Shown here: piece after piece, positions 57,397 to 64,000 of the stretch
Position numbering within the stretch: position 1 is the first letter of the stretch
Layout: each line of letters starts with the position of its first letter
Assembly: GCA_037577475.1 (NCBI GenBank)
Contig: JBAGJB010000189.1
Location: forward strand, 62,001 to 126,000
Direction of reading: 5' to 3'
DNA length: 64,000 bases
Source: Chaunax sp. Z400
Taxonomy: Eukaryota; Chordata; Actinopteri; Lophiiformes; Chaunacidae
The notes under the pieces: generated by a model
The model's input: the letters and a program-made list of their open reading frames with translations, nothing else
Told to the model about the DNA's origin: nothing
The model's database searches: none
Position numbers and translations under genes: made by a program

Positions 57397-60300
57397 GTAT
57401 AGTATGAATAGTAGTAGTATGTGTAGAATGAACAGTATGTATAGTATGAATAGTATGTATAGTATAAATAGTATGTATGGCATGTAAAGTATGAATAGTA
57501 TGTATGGTATGCATGGTATACATAGTATGTATAGAATTTATATGTATAGGATGAATAGTATGTATAGTAGTAGTATGTGTAGAAATAATAGTATGTATAG
57601 TATGTATAGTATGAGTAGTATGTATAAAATGAATAGTAGGTATAGAATGAATAGTATGTATAGTATAAATAGTATGTTAAGTAAAAAATATTATGTATAT
57701 GTATGTATAGTATGTATAGTATGTATAGTATGTACAGTATGAATAGTATGAATAGTATGTATAGTATGTATAGTATGTATAGTATAAATAGTATGTACAG
57801 TATGAATAGTATGAATAGTATGTATAGTATGAATAGTAGTAGTATGTGTAGAATGAACAGTATGTATAGTATGAATAGTATGTATAGTATAAATAGTATG
57901 TATGGCATGTATAGTATGAATAGTATGTATGGTATGCATGGTATACATAGTATGTATAGAATTTATATGTATAGTATGAATAGTATGTATAGTAGTAGTA
58001 TGTGTAGAAATAATAGTATGTATAGTATGTATAGTATGTATAGTATGAATAGTATGTATAGTATGAATAGTATGTATAGTATGAACAGTATGTATAGTAT
58101 GTATAGTATGTATAGTATGTATAGTATGTATAGTATAAATAGTATGTACAATATGAATAGTATGTATAGTTTGTATAGTATGAATAGTATGTATAGTATG
58201 TAAAGTAAAAAAATAGTATGTATAGTATGAATAGTATGTATAGTAGTAGTATGTGTAGAAATAATAGTATGTATAGTATGTATAGTATGAATAGTATGTA
58301 TAGAATGAATAGTATGTATAGTATAAATAGTATGTTGGTAAAAAATATTATGTATATGTATGTATAGTATGAATAGTATGTATAGTATGTATAGTATGAA
58401 CAGTATGAACAGTATGTATAGTATGTAAAGTAAAAAAATAGTATGTATAGTATGAATAGTATGTATAGTAGTAGTATGTGTAGAAATAATAGTATGTATA
58501 GTATGTATAGTATGAATAGTATGTATAGAATGAATAGTATGTATAGTATAAATAGTATGTTGGTAAAAAATATTATGTATATGTATGTATAGTATGAATA
58601 GTATGTATAGTATGTATAGTATGAACAGTATGAATAGTATGTATAGTATAAATAGTATGAACAGTATGTATAGTATGTATAGTATGAACAGTATGTACAG
58701 TATGTATAGTATGAACAGTATGTACAGTATGAATAGTATGTATAGTATGTACAGTATGAATAATATGTATAGTATGTACAGTATGAATAATATGTATAGT
58801 ATCTACAGTATGAATAGTATGTACAGTATGAATAGTATTTACAGTATGAATAGTATGTATAGTATGAATAGTATGTATAGTATGTACAGTATGAATAGTA
58901 TGTATAGTATGTACAGTATGAATAGTATGAATAGTATGTATAGTATGAATAGTAGTAGTATGTGTAGAATGAACAGTATGTATAGTATGAATAGTATGTA
59001 TAGTATAAATAGTATTTATGGCATGTATAGTATGAATAGTATGTATGGTATGCATGGTATACATAGTATGTATAGAATTTATATGTATAGTATGAATAGT
59101 ATGTATAGTAGTAGTATGTGTAGAAATAATAGTATGTATAGTATGTATAGTGTGAGTAGTATGTATAGAATGAATAGTATGTATAGAATGAATAGTGTGT
59201 ATAGTATAAATAGTATGTTTAGTAAAAAATAGTATGTATATGTATGTATAGTATGAATAGTATGTATAGTATGTATAGTATGTACAGTATGAATAGTATG
59301 TATAGTATAAATAGTATGTATAGTATGTACAGTATGTATAGTATGTATAGTATGAACAGTATGTACAGTATGAATAGTATGAATAGTATGTACAGTATGA
59401 ATAATATGTATAGTATGTACAGTATGAATAATATGTATAGTATCTACAGTATGAATAGTATGTACAGTATGAATAGTATGAATAGTATGTATAGTATGTA
59501 CAGTATGAATAGTATGAATAGTATGTATAGTATGTATAGTATGTAGAGTATGTATAGTATGTATAGTATAAATAGTATGTACAGTATGAATAGTATGAAT
59601 AGTATGTATAGTATGAATAGTAGTAGTATGTGTAGAATGAACAGTATGTATAGTATGAATAGTATGTATAGTATAAATAGTATGTATGGCATGTATAGTA
59701 TGAATAGTATGTATAGTAGTAGTATGTGTAGAAATAATAGTATGAATAGTATGTATAGTAGGAATAGTATGTATAGTATGAATAGTATGTATAGTATGTA
59801 CAGTATGAATAGTATGCATAGTATGTATAGTAGGAATAGTATGTACAGTATGAATACTATGTATAGTATGTACAGTATGAATAGTATGTACAGTATGTAT
59901 AGTATGTACAGTATGAATAGTATGTATAGTATGTACATTATGAATAGTATGAATAGTATGTACAGTATGAATAGTATGTATAGTATAAATAGTATGTATA
60001 GTATAAATAGTATGTATAGTATGTATAGTATAAATAGTATGTACAGTATGTATAGTATGTATAGTATGAATAGTATGTATAGTATGAATAGTATGTATGG
60101 TATGCATGGTATGCATAGTATGTATAGAATTTATATGTATAGTATGTATAGTAAAAATAGTATGTATAGTATGAATAGTATGTATAGTATGTATAGTATG
60201 AATAGTAGTAGTATGTGTAGAATGAACAGTATGTATAGTATGAATAGTATGTATAGTATAAATAGTATGTATGGCATGTAAAGTATGAATAGTATGTATG

Positions 60301-62984
60301 GTATGCATGGTATACATAGTATGTATAGAATTTATATGTATAGGATGAATAGTATGTATAGTAGTAGTATGTGTAGAAATAATAGTATGTATAGTATGTA
60401 TAGTATGAGTAGTATGTATAAAATGAATAGTAGGTATAGAATGAATAGTATGTATAGTATAAATAGTATGTTAAGTAAAAAATATTATGTATATGTATGT
60501 ATAGTATGTATAGTATGTATAGTATGTACAGTATGAATAGTATGAATAGTATGTATAGTATGTATAGTATGTATAGTATAAATAGTATGTACAGTATGAA
60601 TAGTATGAATAGTATGTATAGTATGAATAGTAGTAGTATGTGTAGAATGAACAGTATGTATAGTATGAATAGTATGTATAGTATAAATAGTATGTATGGC
60701 ATGTATAGTATGAATAGTATGTATGGTATGCATGGTATACATAGTATGTATAGAATTTATATGTATAGTATGAATAGTATGTATAGTAGTAGTATGTGTA
60801 GAAATAATAGTATGTATAGTATGTATAGTATGTATAGTATGAATAGTATGTATAGTATGAATAGTATGTATAGTATGAACAGTATGTATAGTATGTATAG
60901 TATGTATAGTATGTATAGTATGTATAGTATAAATAGTATGTACAATATGAATAGTATGTATAGTTTGTATAGTATGAATAGTATGTATAGTATGTAAAGT
61001 AAAAAAATAGTATGTATAGTATGAATAGTATGTATAGTAGTAGTATGTGTAGAAATAATAGTATGTATAGTATGTATAGTATGAATAGTATGTATAGAAT
61101 GAATAGTATGTATAGTATAAATAGTATGTTGGTAAAAAATATTATGTATATGTATGTATAGTATGAATAGTATGTATAGTATGTATAGTATGAACAGTAT
61201 GAACAGTATGTATAGTATGTAAAGTAAAAAAATAGTATGTATAGTATGAATAGTATGTATAGTAGTAGTATGTGTAGAAATAATAGTATGTATAGTATGT
61301 ATAGTATGAATAGTATGTATAGAATGAATAGTATGTATAGTATAAATAGTATGTTGGTAAAAAATATTATGTATATGTATGTATAGTATGAATAGTATGT
61401 ATAGTATGTATAGTATGAACAGTATGAATAGTATGTATAGTATAAATAGTATGAACAGTATGTATAGTATGTATAGTATGAACAGTATGTACAGTATGTA
61501 TAGTATGAACAGTATGTACAGTATGAATAGTATGTATAGTATGTACAGTATGAATAATATGTATAGTATGTACAGTATGAATAATATGTATAGTATCTAC
61601 AGTATGAATAGTATGTACAGTATGAATAGTATTTACAGTATGAATAGTATGTATAGTATGAATAGTATGTATAGTATGTACAGTATGAATAGTATGTATA
61701 GTATGTACAGTATGAATAGTATGAATAGTATGTATAGTATGAATAGTAGTAGTATGTGTAGAATGAACAGTATGTATAGTATGAATAGTATGTATAGTAT
61801 AAATAGTATTTATGGCATGTATAGTATGAATAGTATGTATGGTATGCATGGTATACATAGTATGTATAGAATTTATATGTATAGTATGAATAGTATGTAT
61901 AGTAGTAGTATGTGTAGAAATAATAGTATGTATAGTATGTATAGTGTGAGTAGTATGTATAGAATGAATAGTATGTATAGAATGAATAGTGTGTATAGTA
62001 TAAATAGTATGTTTAGTAAAAAATAGTATGTATATGTATGTATAGTATGAATAGTATGTATAGTATGTATAGTATGTACAGTATGAATAGTATGTATAGT
62101 ATAAATAGTATGTATAGTATGTACAGTATGTATAGTATGTATAGTATGAACAGTATGTACAGTATGAATAGTATGAATAGTATGTACAGTATGAATAATA
62201 TGTATAGTATGTACAGTATGAATAATATGTATAGTATCTACAGTATGAATAGTATGTACAGTATGAATAGTATGAATAGTATGTATAGTATGTACAGTAT
62301 GAATAGTATGAATAGTATGTATAGTATGTATAGTATGTAGAGTATGTATAGTATGTATAGTATAAATAGTATGTACAGTATGAATAGTATGAATAGTATG
62401 TATAGTATGAATAGTAGTAGTATGTGTAGAATGAACAGTATGTATAGTATGAATAGTATGTATAGTATAAATAGTATGTATGGCATGTATAGTATGAATA
62501 GTATGTATAGTAGTAGTATGTGTAGAAATAATAGTATGAATAGTATGTATAGTAGGAATAGTATGTATAGTATGAATAGTATGTATAGTATGTACAGTAT
62601 GAATAGTATGCATAGTATGTATAGTAGGAATAGTATGTACAGTATGAATACTATGTATAGTATGTACAGTATGAATAGTATGTACAGTATGTATAGTATG
62701 TACAGTATGAATAGTATGTATAGTATGTACATTATGAATAGTATGAATAGTATGTACAGTATGAATAGTATGTATAGTATAAATAGTATGTATAGTATAA
62801 ATAGTATGTATAGTATGTATAGTATAAATAGTATGTACAGTATGTATAGTATGTATAGTATGAATAGTATGTATAGTATGAATAGTATGTATGGTATGCA
62901 TGGTATGCATAGTATGTATAGAATTTATATGTATAGTATGTATAGTAAAAATAGTATGTATAGTATGAATAGTATGTATAGTAT
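57397..62984. repeat. Tandem pair of a 2794-bp higher-order satB unit
   Basis: Variant landmarks from about 57397 to 60190 recur in the same order exactly 2794 bp later, from 60191 to 62984, with no length difference across all landmarks I compared. The two units are adjacent. Exact boundaries may differ by a few 9-bp units. Confidence 0.75.
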
Positions 62985-64000
62985 GAATAGTATGAATAGT
63001 ATGTATAGTATGTATAGTATGTATAGTATGAATAGTATGTACAGTATGAATAGTATGAATAGTATGTATAGTATGTACAGTATGAATATTATGAATAGTA
63101 TGTATAGTATGTATAGTATGTATAGTATAAATAGTATGTACAGTATGAATAGTATGAATAGTATGTATAGTATGAATAGTAGTAGTATGTGTAGAATGAA
63201 CAGTATGTATAGTATGAATAGTATGTATAGTATAAATAGTATGTATGGCATGTATAGTATGAATAGTATGTATGGTATGCATGGTATACATAGTATGTAT
63301 AGAATTTATATGTATAGTATGAATAGTATGTATAGTAGTAGTATGTGTAGAAATAATAGTATGTATAGTATGTATAGTATGAATAGTATGTATAGTATGA
63401 ATAGTATGAATAGTATGAATAGTATGAATAGTATGTATAGTATGTACAGTATGTATAGTATGTATAGTATGTATAGTATGTATAGTATAAATAGTATGTA
63501 CAATATGAATAGTATGTATAGTATGTATAGTATGAATAGTATGTATAGTATGTAAAGTAAAAAATAGTATGTATAGTATGAATAGTATGTATAGTAGTAG
63601 TATGTGTAGAAATAATAGTATGTATAGTATGTATAGTATGAATAGTATGTATAGAATGAATAGTATGTATAGTATAAATAGTATGTTGGTAAAAAATATT
63701 ATGTATATGTATGTATAGTATGAATAGTATGTATAGTATGTATAGTATGAACAGTATGAATAGTATGTATAGTATAAATAGTATGTAGAGTATGTATAGT
63801 ATGTATAGTATGAACAGTATGTACAGTATGAATAGTATGTATAGTATGTACAGTATGAATAATATGTATAGTATGTACAGTATGAATAATATGTATAGTA
63901 TCTACAGTATGAATAGTATGTACAGTATGAATAGTATGTACAGTATGAATAGTATTTACAGTATGAATAGTATGTATAGTATGAATAGTATGTATAGTAT

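Larger units (their letters stand above)
47534..64000. repeat. satB satellite array 4 (long), runs off the right edge
   Basis: More than 16 kb of the 9-bp repeat without interruption by other sequence. Rare variant blocks show nested higher-order structure. Examples are a TTTAGTAAAAAATAGTATG block near 48543, 49278, 56902, 59221 and 62015, and a GTTGGTAAAAAATATTATG block near 56278, 58332, 58560, 61126, 61354 and 63685. Parts near 49900-50900 and 52800-53300 repeat the landmark order of array 3. All open frames in it are repeat artefacts. Confidence 0.97.

Overview
The window is a repeat-dominated piece of a eukaryotic genome. It is most likely from a ray-finned (teleost) fish: there is a long-TIR Tc1-like element of a type common in fish, LINE copies with fish-type 3' tails, spliced genes with GT-AG introns, vertebrate-type promoters (CpG island with CCAAT and GC boxes; CRE plus TATA) and several intron-bearing copies of a DUF6729-like gene that I associate with fish genomes. 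I recognise no ordinary host housekeeping gene, prokaryotic feature, rRNA or tRNA.

Layout. (a) 1-2440: a 12/13-bp satellite (satA, roughly CCTTTAGTATAAA / CCTTTAGTTAAA). (b) 2441-6140: a 9-bp satellite (satB, AGTATGTAT / AGTATGAAT / AGTATGTAC). (c) 6141-8739: DUF6729-like pseudogene copy 1, minus strand. (d) 8740-9433: a 31-bp minisatellite, a pyrimidine-rich tract and a 43-bp exon-2 fragment. (e) 9434-11092: more satB. (f) 11093-14094: copy 2 of the DUF6729-like gene, open across eight exons in consistent phase but cut by satB at its 3' end, with a likely non-coding first exon at 15831 and a CpG-island promoter at about 15950-16400. Its first intron holds a microsatellite and an internally deleted Tc1 element. 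(g) 16.4-25.9 kb: mostly unrecognised DNA with a CRE/TATA promoter, simple repeats, a decayed LINE (21660-24790, minus) and LINE 3' ends. (h) 25879-34891: satA in reverse orientation, a fold-back element with TGTTGAG...CTCAACA ends (27058-29481), an intact 867-aa integrase/OTU-protease gene (30996-33599) of Ginger type, and two further copies of the same terminal sequence (34107-34436, 34629-34891). (i) 34892-47533: satA, satB, copy 3 of the pseudogene, the minisatellite and the exon-2 fragment, a near copy of 1-9433 displaced by about 38 kb. (j) 47534-64000: a long satB array that contains young tandem duplications, including an adjacent pair of about 2794 bp.

How the parts relate. The satellites appear to have spread with transposon fragments. 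SatB always abuts the same break in DUF6729-like exon 8 on one side and, where visible, the same break in exon 2 on the other. SatA abuts the Ginger-like terminus at two places as mirror images (27057/27058 and 34891/34892), and a piece of satA lies inside the last of these termini. Copies 1 and 3 share a broken splice acceptor that copy 2 does not have, so they come from one already-dead ancestor. The most notable coding sequence is the integrase-OTU protein. Its catalytic D, D-35-E triad and OTU Cys/His residues are all present in one unbroken frame.
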